Positions 28,001 to 36,741 of a DNA stretch of 64,000 nucleotides are shown here, one piece after another (positions within the stretch are counted from its first letter, which is position 1; each line of letters begins with the position of its first letter). The notes below the pieces were generated by a model. It was not told where the DNA came from. It searched no databases and saw only the letters and a program-made list of their open reading frames with translations. A program made the position numbers and the translations under genes. Origin of the DNA: Saccharina japonica (taxonomy: Eukaryota; Sar; Phaeophyceae; Laminariales; Laminariaceae); NCBI GenBank assembly GCA_008828725.1, contig MEHQ01000533.1, forward strand, positions 124,001-188,000, read 5' to 3'.

Positions 28001-29007
28001 TGTAGATCATGATCAGACCCTGCACAATAACCTCTCACAACGGCAGGCGGGGAACTATTAATAGATGGTCTACCGTAGATCATGATCTGTCAGAGATGTG
28101 TAAGACTATTGCCGACTCGAGCGATGGCACTTTCGGCGGCGATTGTTGCAGTGTTATTATATCATACTATTACGAGCTGGGCCAGCCAAGAAACTTACAA
28201 AGCTTCCTAAAGTAGTATCTCGTGAACCACTGCGAATTAGGCTACAAATTTTTGAAGCGCCAACCTTGACATACCAGTGCTTGTGCAATTTTTTTTTGTA
28301 TCTTGAAAATTATATACATATTTTTTTCTCGACTCGATCTCGCCGAGATATCCGCGAAAACTCGAAAACAACATTTTTTTCATTCTAATTTCGTATAAAA
28401 AATGTCATTTTCGATCAACATGAAATTTGGTGGGGACAATGCTGAAGACACAAGGAGAAGATCGATGTAAGTCTCGTTGCCCAATTCGCCACCCATCAAG
28501 AGATATGACCAAAACTCGATTCCATATATAAGTCAAGTAATTACATAAAAAATGGTATTTCCGTCATGCCCCGACCAGTTTCGAGAGTTTTACCCTGAAA
28601 TTTTAACCACGTCTTTGAACCGTGCGTGCAAAAATACCTGCCGCCTGCCCTCTTTGATTTTTTTTTTTTCAAGTAGTTTTGATCGCTTTTGCATTTTTTT
28701 CGATTTTTGGATCGTCTTATCTCTCTCGAGGGGAAAAAAAAAAAAGGGCAGGCGGCAAGTGTGTTGATTAGTACATGATCTACACTGTGTCCAAATTCCA
28801 GGTCCAAATTCGTTAAATTGGTCGGGGCATGGCCAATCTGCTTTAAAAACATTTTTTTGGCTGGCCCAGCTCGTAATTAATAATAGTGTTGCATGCTCCT
28901 GGTCTTGTTATGCGGTCATTGCCATGGTGCCATGGCGTCGTGCTCTGTTATAGCTGCCGCTGCTGCTGTTGTTGGTGATGGTGCTATTGTCATAGGCTGC
29001 TGTTGTT

Positions 29008-29098
<91 letters not shown>

Positions 29099-29881
29099 TG
29101 TTGCTATCGGTCTACATTAAAACTGTCAGGTAACGCTTGCAGTACTCGTTTCGTCCCCCCGATCTGAAGTCACGTACAGCAGGACTGAAATACCATCTCG
29201 ATTATCAATACGAGACTCTGTACGAGTACGAGTACTGGCTGTACGATAGTGCCATCGCATCGTATCGCTGGCACGGCAGCAGCTAGACCGTCGACATCGC
29301 TGCGGCGCCGCTCTCTGATATATTCGGGCGGGCTTTACCCCCCTCCCTTCCCGAGAACATGAGGCATCAGTGCACGGGTTCAACTCATATCATACAGCAG
29401 CAGTGCGGATGGTACGTACGCAGTCTACAGCAGCAGAGGCAATGGCAGAGGGCAAAACATCATGCTCTAAGTACCACAATGTACGAAAATATAAGTATCA
29501 TTTAGTATTTATATCAATACACAAAATGTGCTTACATTTACGGACATATTGGCAAACATTCAATATTTACGTAGAACTACATGTACGTGAACCAGCCATG
29601 GCCGTCCAACAAGGTTTTAAATGTCCGTGAGCATAGGCTAGCCCAAGCACAGGGCTAGGCGTGCTTCAAGCCACCCTGCCTATTCCCTTCCTCACCTTGC
29701 GAGCCAGGTCCTTAAGAGCCATCATGGGAGTACTGCACCGAGCAGTCCTGGTCGTACGCCCCAACACCCCACCCTCGAATCGCACCGCTTGTCCGACGAG
29801 CGAAGGCCCCAAAAAGGCAGTCGACGCTAGAAGACCGCTCGCCAAGGTGGCTCCACCGAGCGTGGCCGTGGCGAACTTCAT
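16776..29881 (-). CDS. Plastid-targeted TrpC-like (IGPS-fold) TIM-barrel protein
   Basis: Nine exons on -: 29881-29696, 25553-25470, 24904-24859, 23911-23824, 23135-23037, 20857-20730, 20494-20349, 18444-18337 and 16928-16776. All introns are GT-AG, all phases close, and the product is 345 aa. Residues 1-62 form a bipartite plastid presequence. The rest follows the TrpC order: LSVVAEYRK (strand 1), NGGASCVAV, TGGCTADDL, GPMPVIIRDLVI, AKEGGAVGVTL, GMEAVV, ending in a lineage-type tail with NTIWVSE and GEGAKEYLG. True IGPS (TrpC) converts CdRP to indole-3-glycerol phosphate for tryptophan synthesis and needs catalytic Lys, Lys, Glu and Asn residues. Here those places read Arg100, Arg168, Gln217 and no clear Asn, so it is probably a paralogue with another or no catalytic role in the plastid. 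Introns are weakly marked (donors GTGAGG, GTGATC, GTGCGT, GTATTT, GTACTT, GTGCGT, GTAGGT, GTATAC). Confidence 0.85.
17460..17640. repeat. Minisatellite, about 24-bp unit (GTCAGTCAAGGCGTGTCAA)
   Basis: Seven or so imperfect units built on GTCAAGGCGTGTCAAAGGT, inside the last intron of the TrpC-like gene. Confidence 0.85.
17953..18274 (+). mobile_element. tRNA-derived SINE, full-length
   Basis: The head is CCCGGTGGTCTAGCAGGTAA (A box region) with GGTCGAGGGTCCGAGTTTC (B-box region) 30 bases on. The body is shared with the other copies, and the end is GGGACGGAAG plus A. It lies antisense within an intron of the TrpC-like gene. Confidence 0.8.
18516..18912. repeat. ACGGAATAACCAT minisatellite split by a SINE fragment
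   Basis: Units of about 13 bp occupy 18516-18545 and 18752-18912. The block between (18546-18742) is a 5'-truncated SINE, which shows that the array existed before the SINE landed. Confidence 0.75.
18546..18742 (+). mobile_element. SINE 3' fragment inserted in an array
   Basis: Contains AATTCGACGCAAGTCGTCAAG, GGGGGGAGGGGAGTCTGC, CCCGGATCTGAGTTACCAC and AATGGGATGAAAAAAA. It lacks the tRNA-like head. Confidence 0.75.
19070..19885. repeat. Palindrome-rich array (TACTCGGAGTA) in an intron, duplicated as a block
   Basis: TACTCGGAGTA and its complement TACTCCGAGTA occur more than 20 times at roughly 15-40 bp spacing. The whole block is present twice (19090-19460 and 19535-19880), both opening with CCACAGATGCTCC and AATACTTCAGGTACTT. 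It lies between exons 20494-20349 and 18444-18337. Confidence 0.85.
20065..20340. repeat. Minisatellite, about 75-bp unit x4
   Basis: Each unit carries CTAGACGCGTCACAGTATAC, ACACTAAAACTAGTACAT and TTGACGTGTCACATAAGTAC. It ends 9 bases before the donor side of exon 20494-20349. Confidence 0.8.
20999..21392. mobile_element. MITE family A copy carrying a TTAA-type MITE
   Basis: A family A element (ACCTCACTTGAGGAGCT on the left, CCTCTATCGTACCACGCGTC on the right) is split at its conserved GGGTTAAGGAGCC site by the 81-bp element at 21216-21296. It lies in an intron of the TrpC-like gene. Confidence 0.75.
21216..21296. mobile_element. piggyBac-type MITE (family B) with TTAA duplication
   Basis: It starts CCCCTTAAGAACTGG and ends CAGTCCTGAGTGGG, inverted ends of about 14 bp, flanked on both sides by TTAA (21212-21215 and 21297-21300). 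The uninterrupted target is seen in other family A copies as GGTTAAGGAGCC. Duplicated TTAA and CCC-starting ends are traits of piggyBac-like elements. Confidence 0.8.
21637..21704 (-). pseudogene. Decayed copy of the start of TrpC-like exon 20857-20730
   Basis: About 58 bases match the functional exon edge and its acceptor-side intron at roughly 84%: both have AATCTCGAACTCCGATAT and ATGGACAGG on +. The copy lacks an AG at the acceptor position, so it is not expected to be spliced in. Confidence 0.75.
22114..22520. mobile_element. MITE family A copy with two internal microsatellites
   Basis: The ends are ACGATAGAGGCAGAGGT and GGTGCATACACCTCTACGC. Inside, CTTCCTTAC is repeated five times (22185-22230) and TTGTAGCAC three times (22334-22361), which lengthens it from the usual 250 to about 400 bp. 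Confidence 0.65.
22683..22815. mobile_element. MITE family C copy
   Basis: The left end is CGGGGGAGCATAGCAATAC; the right end is TACTAGTGTTTACTATGTCCCCCCG. It lies in an intron of the TrpC-like gene. Confidence 0.65.
23319..23372 (-). pseudogene. Decayed copy of the start of TrpC-like exon 23135-23037
   Basis: On + both copies share CTCCCGTTTGGYTTATT preceded by GTCRTCCGCCG. On - the copy still reads QTG then SADDLRRV, but stops matching after about 50 bases and has no downstream donor. Confidence 0.75.
24062..24112 (-). pseudogene. Decayed copy 2 of TrpC-like exon 23911-23824
   Basis: Reads IDGVSAPELLSPFFR on - against IDGILAPELLCPLFR in the working exon. The AG before it is lost and the second half of the exon is missing. 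Confidence 0.8.
24241..24291 (-). pseudogene. Decayed copy 3 of TrpC-like exon 23911-23824
   Basis: Reads FTDASLAPEQRFPFSR on -, more diverged than copy 2. It lies one period (about 180 bp) further away, and the intron stretch CAGTAGGTCAGCATGAGAG is repeated with it. Confidence 0.7.
24925..25450. repeat. Tandem repeat, 3 units of 130-250 bp, in an intron of the TrpC-like gene
   Basis: GGGATATTCCGG-CCATCCCCGGTAA and GCTTCCCGCCTCCGCCTT occur near 24930, 25180 and 25330, each followed by AAAACGGCCGG or a poly-A run and a GTGAAGTGCGAAACGACTG tail. The 31-base A run at 24979-25009 is in the first unit. Confidence 0.8.
26135..26275. repeat. Repeat with two ATTAATAAGAAAC words
   Basis: TATAGGCTGATTAATAAGAAAC and TATAGGCCGATGAATAAGAAAC occur about 100 bp apart as direct repeats; they resemble the ends of the repeat at 1-170. 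Confidence 0.4.
26410..26530. repeat. Long dispersed repeat, partial copy 3
   Basis: Shares CATGGCCGTAGTCGTACGAC, CATAGACCCTCGCATCCCT and GCCGGGACGGAAC with 33235-33330 and, inverted, with 16600-16690. Confidence 0.7.
26874..27077. mobile_element. Tc1/mariner-like MITE family D, intact
   Basis: The ends are CAGAGGGTACCCCGATTTAAG and CTTAAATCGGGGTACCCACTG, inverted over about 20 bp, flanked by TA on both sides (26872-26873 and 27078-27079). TA duplication points to Tc1/mariner. 204 bp, non-coding, so it would need a transposase from elsewhere. Confidence 0.75.
27500..27735. repeat. (CATTCAGAT)n 9-bp array, about 25 units
   Basis: Near-perfect CAGATCATT repeats create a GATC site about every 9 bp. 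It lies at the edge of a GATC-rich dispersed repeat (27740-28090), within intron 1 of the TrpC-like gene. Confidence 0.95.
27740..28090. repeat. GATC-rich dispersed repeat
   Basis: Shares GATCATGATC-type words, TTTCCTGGGTTGGAT and CCTGCACAACCTC..CAACGGCAGG with 57900-58250. Class unknown; it may be the element in which the 9-bp array expanded. Confidence 0.55.
28168..28877. mobile_element. 710-bp DNA element with 20-bp perfect inverted ends
   Basis: TTACGAGCTGGGCCAGCCAA near 28168 is perfectly inverted at the right end (TTGGCTGGCCCAGCTCGTAA, ending near 28877). Two further inverted pairs nest inside: CATGCCCCGACCA at about 28565 against TGGTCGGGGCATG at about 28820, and GCCGCCTGCCC at about 28641 against GGGCAGGCGGC at about 28745. 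No transposase frame. Superfamily not assignable; flanks do not give a clear duplication. Confidence 0.75.
28995..29100. repeat. (GTT)n then (GCT)n trinucleotide array
   Basis: About 20 GTT followed by about 8 GCT, in intron 1 of the TrpC-like gene. It gives a poly-Cys or poly-Leu artefact ORF. Confidence 0.95.
29696..29881 (-). CDS. First exon of the TrpC-like gene: bipartite plastid presequence
   Basis: The 62 codons begin at the ATG at 29881. Residues 1-22 look like a signal peptide: MKF, then a small-residue hydrophobic stretch with GGATLASGLLASTA. The next residue is Phe (STA-FLGP), followed by a stretch with Arg, Thr and Ser and few acids (GRTTRTARCSTP). In secondary red plastids an ER signal followed by a Phe-led transit peptide directs import through the plastid membranes. 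The exon ends in CTGGCTCGCAAG|GTGAGG, phase 0, joining exon 25553-25470. Confidence 0.8.
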
Positions 29882-31700
29882 GGCAGCGTTAACGTGTGTT
29901 ATCGCGTCTTCAGGAGAAGTGTCGGCCGAAGGCACAAGGGACGCTGCTCTCCTTCGCGAGGGTGCTGATGTGCTGATGCGTTACGTATGTTGTGCTGATC
30001 ATGATCACGAAGAGTTTGTATTGCATCGGAGGCCGGCCTGTATGAGGGATGGGGGACTCTAGGAATCAACCAATCAGAAGAGGACATCCCGATCCAGCAT
30101 CCAGGTTGCGCCGCAAAAATCCGCACCAGACAACGAGACCGAGACAAAGACACCCCACGCCCCACGCCATGATATCACCACTCTCCTGGTACTGCGGTGC
30201 ACTATACCGCAGCACTTGCACGGAATCCGCGACATCTCCAGATAACAGCATGGCAACAAGATGTCAGCCCTGGTGTGGTCTTGATGGGAGTACAAGAAAC
30301 ATCGCCGACCGAATGGATCGCTGGATCGCGGGTTACGTTTATTATACTCGTATACATGCATCCAAACGGGAAGGTAGCCAACCCTCAGGCGTGAATAGTG
30401 TGTTGTGTCACGACTGGCCTCCCAGGAAGGGTATGGTTGCTGCTCGGCAGCCTGCTACAGTATATACTAGTCCAGATCGGCAGGGCTACAAGCAGACGTA
30501 AACAGCCTGGCACAACGTCAAAGAAAAAAACGCGGCGGGATTACGTAGAAGAGGATTTCCCGAGAAGGGTTTACCACGCTGTACCTGGCAGCTGGTACCA
30601 CTTACCAGATATTAGACACTATTAAATAAAATTATTATAAATACGTCAGCTGTGAGTTCAACCGATTGAATAGTAGATACTCAACTTTGAGAGCTGCGTA
30701 GAATTTTTGTTCTATGTGTTATTTGTGGTATTGGTGTAGGTTTCGTGATGTACTAGGAGCCTGGTAGTTACTACTCGATTTTATAATAATTGCCGAGGCT
30801 CCCTGTGTACTGCTGTGTACGACACGATTGCAGTACATACTATCTAACCCTAGCCAGAAATAGACCGCAAAGGCCAGCTTTGCACTGACTTCGAGCTACC
30901 GGAATGCGGAGCAGCCGGAATATGGGGACACGGTGACCCCAATTTTCAACATTCTGTGCGTTAATGCAAACAAGCCTTTGCGCATCCCGGATGCCTGCCA
31001 TGCTTTAGTCCGTGAGTATCAACGTATTCTAGTTATATTTCGGCCGTTTAGTGCGGTGGGTTTGGCGGTCATGAGAGGGGATTGACGTGAGAAAACACCC
31101 CTGGGGGACCACTATTTCGCCTTTTGGCTTTTTGTATGTATCACCCGGCGTGGTTTCCTGTAGTCGGGTGGTATCTAACGTACAGTATCGACCCGCCAAC
31201 AAGAAACACCCAACACGAGCAAAGGCCTTAGAACGTTCTTGTGACACCATTCTTCAACAACCTTGAGTATAGGTTACTTTATAGGATTTAAAGTGTAGCC
31301 TTCGCCGCTGAAAACGATTTCTTACTGCTAATTTCTTAGCGCTCCCCACCAAAAATGAGCCTTTACATTCTTACTTCGTATTAGGTTGCCATTGCTTGTT
31401 CGTGGGCGTACTTGGACCCCGGTGGTAATATTCAGTGTTGATCTTACTGTTACCACCCAATAATGTGTAACATGAGCTTCAACCGTTGATCACTCGTAAT
31501 CACTTCGAAGAAGAAAAACACGGAAATAAAAGGAGCCGTATACACAGAGTCTAATCCTCTTCTGTACCTACTTGCGACTTGAGCTCTGCTGTCCTTGCAC
31601 ATACCAAAAAAAGAAATTTTTGGAGACTGTCTGTCCATCACACGGGGCGGGATGGTTCGAGGACAAATGAAGAACGAAGACATCGTGGCCCCGCTCGATA
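29882..31700. other. Upstream of the TrpC-like gene; no gene seen
   Basis: The promoter of the TrpC-like gene should lie just above 29881, but I see no sure core element. A dispersed repeat copy is at 31298-31412. Open frames at 30049-30625 lack recognisable domains and splice context. Confidence 0.4.
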
Positions 31701-31724
31701 CTACGGACGCGCGAGGGCAACGCC

Positions 31725-32020
31725 CCTGTAGGGGTGGCGCCATATATTCTGAGCTCCTTACATGAGGAGCTCAATATCTCGACCGAAACATGACTTTACT
31801 TCGAAGGCGTTTGTTCGCTCAACCCGACCAACATTGGCATTTCTATGAGCTACAGTATAGTCCTAAACCACATACACTACCCAGTACAAATACCATACCA
31901 AGGTACCAGGATACATACTAACCGTTAGTTATTTACTTGAGGAGTATACTAATAGTCAGTCACTGTCACTACTATCGCCTCAGAAGGCAAACACTAAATA
32001 CCTACCGTGGGATGGGTCAG
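31725..32020. mobile_element. MITE subfamily A2 (ends with ACGGTAGGGGTG-type)
   Basis: GTAGGGGTGGCGCCATA, GAGCTCCTTACATGAGGAGCTC, CTCGACCGAAACATGACTT and CGACCAACATTGGC match other A2 copies; the right end CTACCGTGGGATGG is near 32003. Confidence 0.6.
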
Positions 32021-32341
32021 TCGTTCAGAAAGCCCTGCACAGGGGCAGCAGGCTTCGCCGGGGCTACAGGCAGACGCGTTCTGTGCACACTGTTAAAGAA
32101 TTAATGCGCTGGGGCACTAGTAAAAGGTTAACCAAATACCTACCCAAGCTAAGCCTTACAACAACGGTGATGTGGTACTAATAGTCGTAGTACAGTAGTA
32201 GAAATACACAGGTGGCCGGGAGCCCCCCTCCCTCCCATAATGTGGACGCAAAAAACTATTTATAGAGACCCTGGGCTCGGTAACACACCATTAATAGGCA
32301 TACCGTCTGAGAGTATGTCGACACCTTGAGCACTACATGCC

Positions 32342-32560
32342 TTATAGGGGTGGTGGCATATTGCCCGAGCTCCTCATACCCGAAACATGTCTTCGAAGAA
32401 GTTTGTTCCTTCAACCCGAGCAAGATTTCTATGCGATAGTCCCCAAACAAATACTAACGGAAGTATCATACCGACTGGCAGTTGCTTACTTGAGGAGCTC
32501 AACCAGTCAGAAACATTTGCCCAACACGTCCAACCTCCACCGTGGGATAAGCCCCTTGTG
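32342..32560. mobile_element. MITE subfamily A2
   Basis: The left end is TAGGGGTGGTGGCATATTGC; inside are CCCGAAACATGTCTTCG and ACCCGAGCAAGATTTC; the right end is CCACCGTGGGATAAG. Confidence 0.65.
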
Positions 32561-32848
32561 GGGTTTGCTACACTGTTCGGCGTTTCCACAAGGGTGTTTT
32601 TACGCCCCCAGTGTACATGTGGAGAGGTTCTCGTCCACCTGTAAATCCGACAACACACCAGCCATATCTACGGTCTAGTGTGTGCGACGGGTACCTATTT
32701 ATGCCAGAGGAGACCAATGATAGAGGTGCGCTAACTGCTGTTCGAGGATTTTCAATTAAGGAGCTCTATACTATTAGTACTATTAGTAAGTCACGCACAA
32801 CCTGACCTTGAGAGGACTGAAAGTGCAAATCAATGAAAGAGCAATCCC

Positions 32849-33080
32849 ACGGTAGGGGTGCCACGTTTAGGCTCAATATTTTCTGACCGGTTGTGCTCCT
32901 CACGTGAATAACCACCGGATACGATTACTATTTTACTGGTATGTTTGTTTTTGGACTACCACATTGGAAGGTTTGGTCGGGTTGCGCGAGCGAATGTTTC
33001 CGAAGTCATGTTTCGGGTGAGATATTCAGCTCCTCATGTGAGGAGCTCAGAAAATTCTGCTGCACCCCTACCGTGGGACG
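32849..33080. mobile_element. MITE subfamily A2
   Basis: TCCCACGGTAGGGGTGCCAC on the left and GCACCCCTACCGTGGGA on the right are inverted ends. The core contains the palindrome GAGCTCCTCATGTGAGGAGCTC in two overlapping pieces. Confidence 0.75.
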
Positions 33081-33234
33081 ACTCGAAACTAAATACCATA
33101 TGCCGTGCGCGCCTAAACCTCATGTCTCCCTGGCTCCCCAGGCACTGAACGAAAGGACGCAGGTCAACGTACGGCTACTGATACACCCCAAAGATCCTGC
33201 CGTTCAGGGGAGGGGTTTACTCATTAACGGCATG

Positions 33235-33600
33235 TCAAGCATGGCCGTAGTCGTATGATCATAGACCCTTGCCTCCCTAAAATGCCGGGACGGAACACGT
33301 TGAGTTTCCCCGAACCCGGGCAGACATTGCTTGTACCAAGCGCGAAGCGCCGTGAGATGTTTGGCGAGTCGCATGAAGGGTGAGCTGCATCCTACTAAGA
33401 ACCGCTTGTGAGGCGGACTTGCATATGGACCACAGCCTCCAATGAATGTATCTGATTTCTGGTGTGGCCACTGTCAGAGACAGCAATGGGTATTACTATG
33501 TATCTGTCTCGTGGGTGCCTTGCCATATACACACCACGTGACACGACCATGCCCCTTGTGCGGAGTTGAGGTCCTCAACCCCGCACAAACGATCTAACAA
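33235..33600. repeat. Long dispersed repeat, copy 2 (inverted to copy 1)
   Basis: See copy 1 at 16311-16740. Shared order of words is reversed and complemented. It extends to GCACAAGGGG..GATCATTTGTG-type sequence at its right end. Confidence 0.7.
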
Positions 33601-33905
33601 GACCGCCGGCCTTGGTGAGGGGGAACATGCTGTAAGGCTCGCCCTGGGGTGGGTAATCGATCGCTCTTTTATCTCAATAGCTCAGCAGGTGAGACCTTCA
33701 CAGTAGGCATTTATAAGATGATTGTGACAAACACAGTTTTTTTTCCAACGAGAAGACATGCCTTATTCCATAATAGTCTAATACTAGTCAGCCACACATG
33801 CTTTGGGACCCGTGCTACGATAGAGGTACTGTATTTTGTTTGGCTGAAACGGTTTCGGAATGACGGAGCTCCTTAGCCCAAACTTCCATGCTTATGTAGT
33901 CTGTT

Positions 33906-34161
33906 GACGCGTGCTACGGTAGAGGTACCACTTTTTGGCTGAATCGTTTTCTGAACGATCGGGCTCCTTTACCCAAATTCGTCGGACTTTCATTTTGGTC
34001 ATTTTTGTGACGAAATATGTTTCAGAGTATACTTCGGTCATGTGATTTCTCATCCGGCAGCACTTTTATTTTCCTCCAAAATCATTTTTTCGGCGAGGTA
34101 TGACGCTCCTTAAGTGAGGAGCTCAGAGAAAACATGGTGCACCTCTATCGTAGCATGCGTC
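33906..34161. mobile_element. MITE family A, full length
   Basis: GACGCGTGCTACGGTAGAGG on the left and CCTCTATCGTAGCATGCGTC on the right are inverted ends. 256 bp, non-coding. The adjacent 33796-33895 is a second, left-end fragment. Confidence 0.85.
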
Positions 34162-34224
34162 TACCATGCTCTAGGCATCCGAAAACATTATCAGGTTTAT
34201 ATATATATATATATATTGCAAAAC

Positions 34225-34398
34225 TAGACCCGTAAGAACTGGTGCCACGAATTTGGGGACAAACTAATTGGAATTAGTGTGGGACATTTCGTTTCAGTTC
34301 TGAATGGGTTAACCCCTTAAGAACTCGTCCCACGATTTTTGGGGACAAACTACTTGGAATTAGTGTAGGATTTTTTTTTCCAGTTCGGAATGGGCTAG
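34225..34398. mobile_element. Two piggyBac-type MITEs (family B) head to tail
   Basis: Copy one ends CAGTTCTGAATGGG|TTAA at 34309-34312 and copy two begins at that same TTAA with CCCCTTAAGAACTCG. Both contain GGGGACAAACTA.TTGGAATTAG. The outer TTAA sites have both mutated to CTAG. Confidence 0.75.
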
Positions 34399-34979
34399 GG
34401 AGCTCCCCGTCAATTAGAAAACCGTCTGGCCAAAAACGATTTTTACCAATATCATAGCACGCGTCTCTCGTTTTTGGCAGTATGATGGCATGGTTTTCGT
34501 ACCTTAGGCCTTGCGATTGACCGTCGGGGTGCACTTTCATTTTTCGAAAACAAAAATCAGTTTCTGGGCGAGGTTGTACGGTAGCAGAGCTTCTTAAGGG
34601 AGTACCAAAGCCTCAGAAACTAAATGATGCACATCCATCTATCGTAGACGCTTGCTACGATAGAGGTGTGCCATTATTTTTTGGGCTTCCTCACTTAAGG
34701 AGCTCCATACGTCGCCGACAAAAATAAATACGTTTCGCAGGAACGTAAAAGTGCTATTATAGCCGATGAGCAATTCCATGATCTGAGTCTCGTATGAAAC
34801 ATATTACCACGCAAGAATGAAATTCCGACCAGTTTGGGTTAAGGAGCCTTTAATAGATAATTCGGAAACCTCTATGTAGAAAGTCGCATTCGCTCTGATA
34901 CCCAGTGGATAAAAAGGGTCCCTTATCTCTTCACGCCATCTAAATTTGGAACCCGTATTTTCGCTCGTCAATGCATGCT

Positions 34980-35046
34980 TGTGCTGCTGCTGCTGCTTGT
35001 GCTGCTGCTGCTCGTTGTGTTGCTGCTGCTTGTGCTACTGCGGCCA

Positions 35047-35087
<41 letters not shown>

Positions 35088-35095
35088 NGCTCAGA
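34980..35095. repeat. (CTG)n trinucleotide array with one ambiguous base
   Basis: GCTGCTGCTGCTTGTGCTG-type repeats with a pure CTG run at 35048-35087 and an N at 35088. Family A MITE sequence (CTCAGAGAAAACATGGTGC) starts immediately after the N, which may mark a misjoin. Confidence 0.85.
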
Positions 35096-35810
35096 GAAAA
35101 CATGGTGCACCTCTATCGTAGCATGCGTCAGTTAGACCGTCGGACTGTTTATCCAGTAGCATTTTTGTTTCCCTCCAAAATCACTTTTTGGGTGACTTAG
35201 AGTAACGACGTAGTATTAGTATAGAGCTTATCAGGCGAGGAGCCTCCGAAAACTCTGTGTAGCAGCAACATGCTGCACCGTTTTCGTAGCGTGTGACCTC
35301 GGTTGGATCAAACACTGCTACCCCTATCGACGTGTCTATGCTGTACCTATAGAGCTACGATAATCGTGAGTCGTGGAGTATGGCTTGCGGGTTGTGGCGG
35401 GCTTTTTATGCGAAACACAGTAACACCCATCCACCCCTCGTCACCCTCGTCACTCTCAGATACACCGACATATATAAGGCAGTAGTGGTCCCTCTATGGT
35501 GCCGGTACAGTATGCGCCAGGCAACAACATCGGCGCTAAAATAGCGGCAACCGGCCCTACCCTGCACACTACCACACTGGTTAATCTCGTATGTACCGAG
35601 CGGTTTCACCGGCATTGTAGCGGGCAGCCGGCACTAAAGAGGGACCACTACTGCACCTGGAGCTGCTTTTTGTTTAGTGGAGTGAGGCTCTTAAGAGTGC
35701 CGTGGTCCGGTTTTAGAAAGGGGCTGCACCTACTTGTTTCTCGGGTTTGGTCACTTGATTGTATTACAGGAGCTCTACGTCTACTACGGGCAAGTCTTTG
35801 CTACTATTAT

Positions 35811-36112
35811 TACGGAGGACCATAGTAAATAGGACCCAAGGTTGTTAGAAAACGATGAAACATATTATTAGGGATCGGGCACCGATATGAAAATAATCTG
35901 CAGTTTGTTGGCTCCTATTGTTTGGCTGAGTACGTAGTACGCAGCTCACTTTGACAGCAGCAACTGTCATCGGTGTTGGTTCATCGCGCTTGCGGGAATA
36001 CGAAGTGGATACCGCCCGGAACGGTGGAGGTGGGGAAATATATACCAGGTAGGTTTTTTGCGTGCACCGTCGTAGGTCCTATTTACTAGTATTTACTATG
36101 GCCCCTCGCAAT
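35811..36112. mobile_element. MITE family C with a 180-bp insert
   Basis: The ends are TACGGAGGACCATAGTAAATA and CTAGTATTTACTATGGCCCCTCG. The insert after about 35870 is unlike other copies. Confidence 0.6.
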
Positions 36113-36186
36113 ACTAAGTGACCCAGACACTTCTGACTTTCACAAACACGAAGGCGCAACCCGATGGTCTACAGTACAGTACAGTA

Positions 36187-36452
36187 GGTGCATGTACACT
36201 AGAGGTGCACCGTGTTTTTCCTGGGAGTGGTCACTTGAGGGGCTTTGTATCTCACCCGAAAGGCGTTTTACTACACTAGGATGAAAAGAAAAGCGCTATC
36301 CGATGAACAATTCCGTCCCCTTACTGGAAGCATAAAACGAAAAATAGTGCCACACGCGAGTGAAATTCCGACGATTTCGAGTTAAGGAGCCACGTCATCC
36401 AGAAACATATTCAGCTAAAATAAGGTACAGTGCCTCTATCGTAGCACGCGTC
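36187..36452. mobile_element. MITE family A with 4-bp duplication AGTA
   Basis: A degenerate left end (ACTAGAGGTGCACC) and a good right end (CCTCTATCGTAGCACGCGTC) are flanked by AGTA at 36183-36186 and 36453-36456. Confidence 0.75.
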
Positions 36453-36741
36453 AGTAGTACAGTAGTGCAGTAGGTGTACATCGTACATCACATGCACAAC
36501 GAATTATATACGTAAAACACGAAAGGTGTTCCAACAATAAAAGGCATGTGCCTTAGAAGGGCATGCCCTATTGGGTAGAGGTCCTCGGTTAAGGAGCCCC
36601 GCCGGGGCAATCATAAATGTCTGCTTTTCAAGGAAAAAAATGCTACGAGAACTGCTGTACCTCTATCGTAGCACGTGTCAGAAGCTACCCCAAATGTTCG
36701 GAGCAGATCTACTGTACATATTACGATATGAGGCGTTACTG

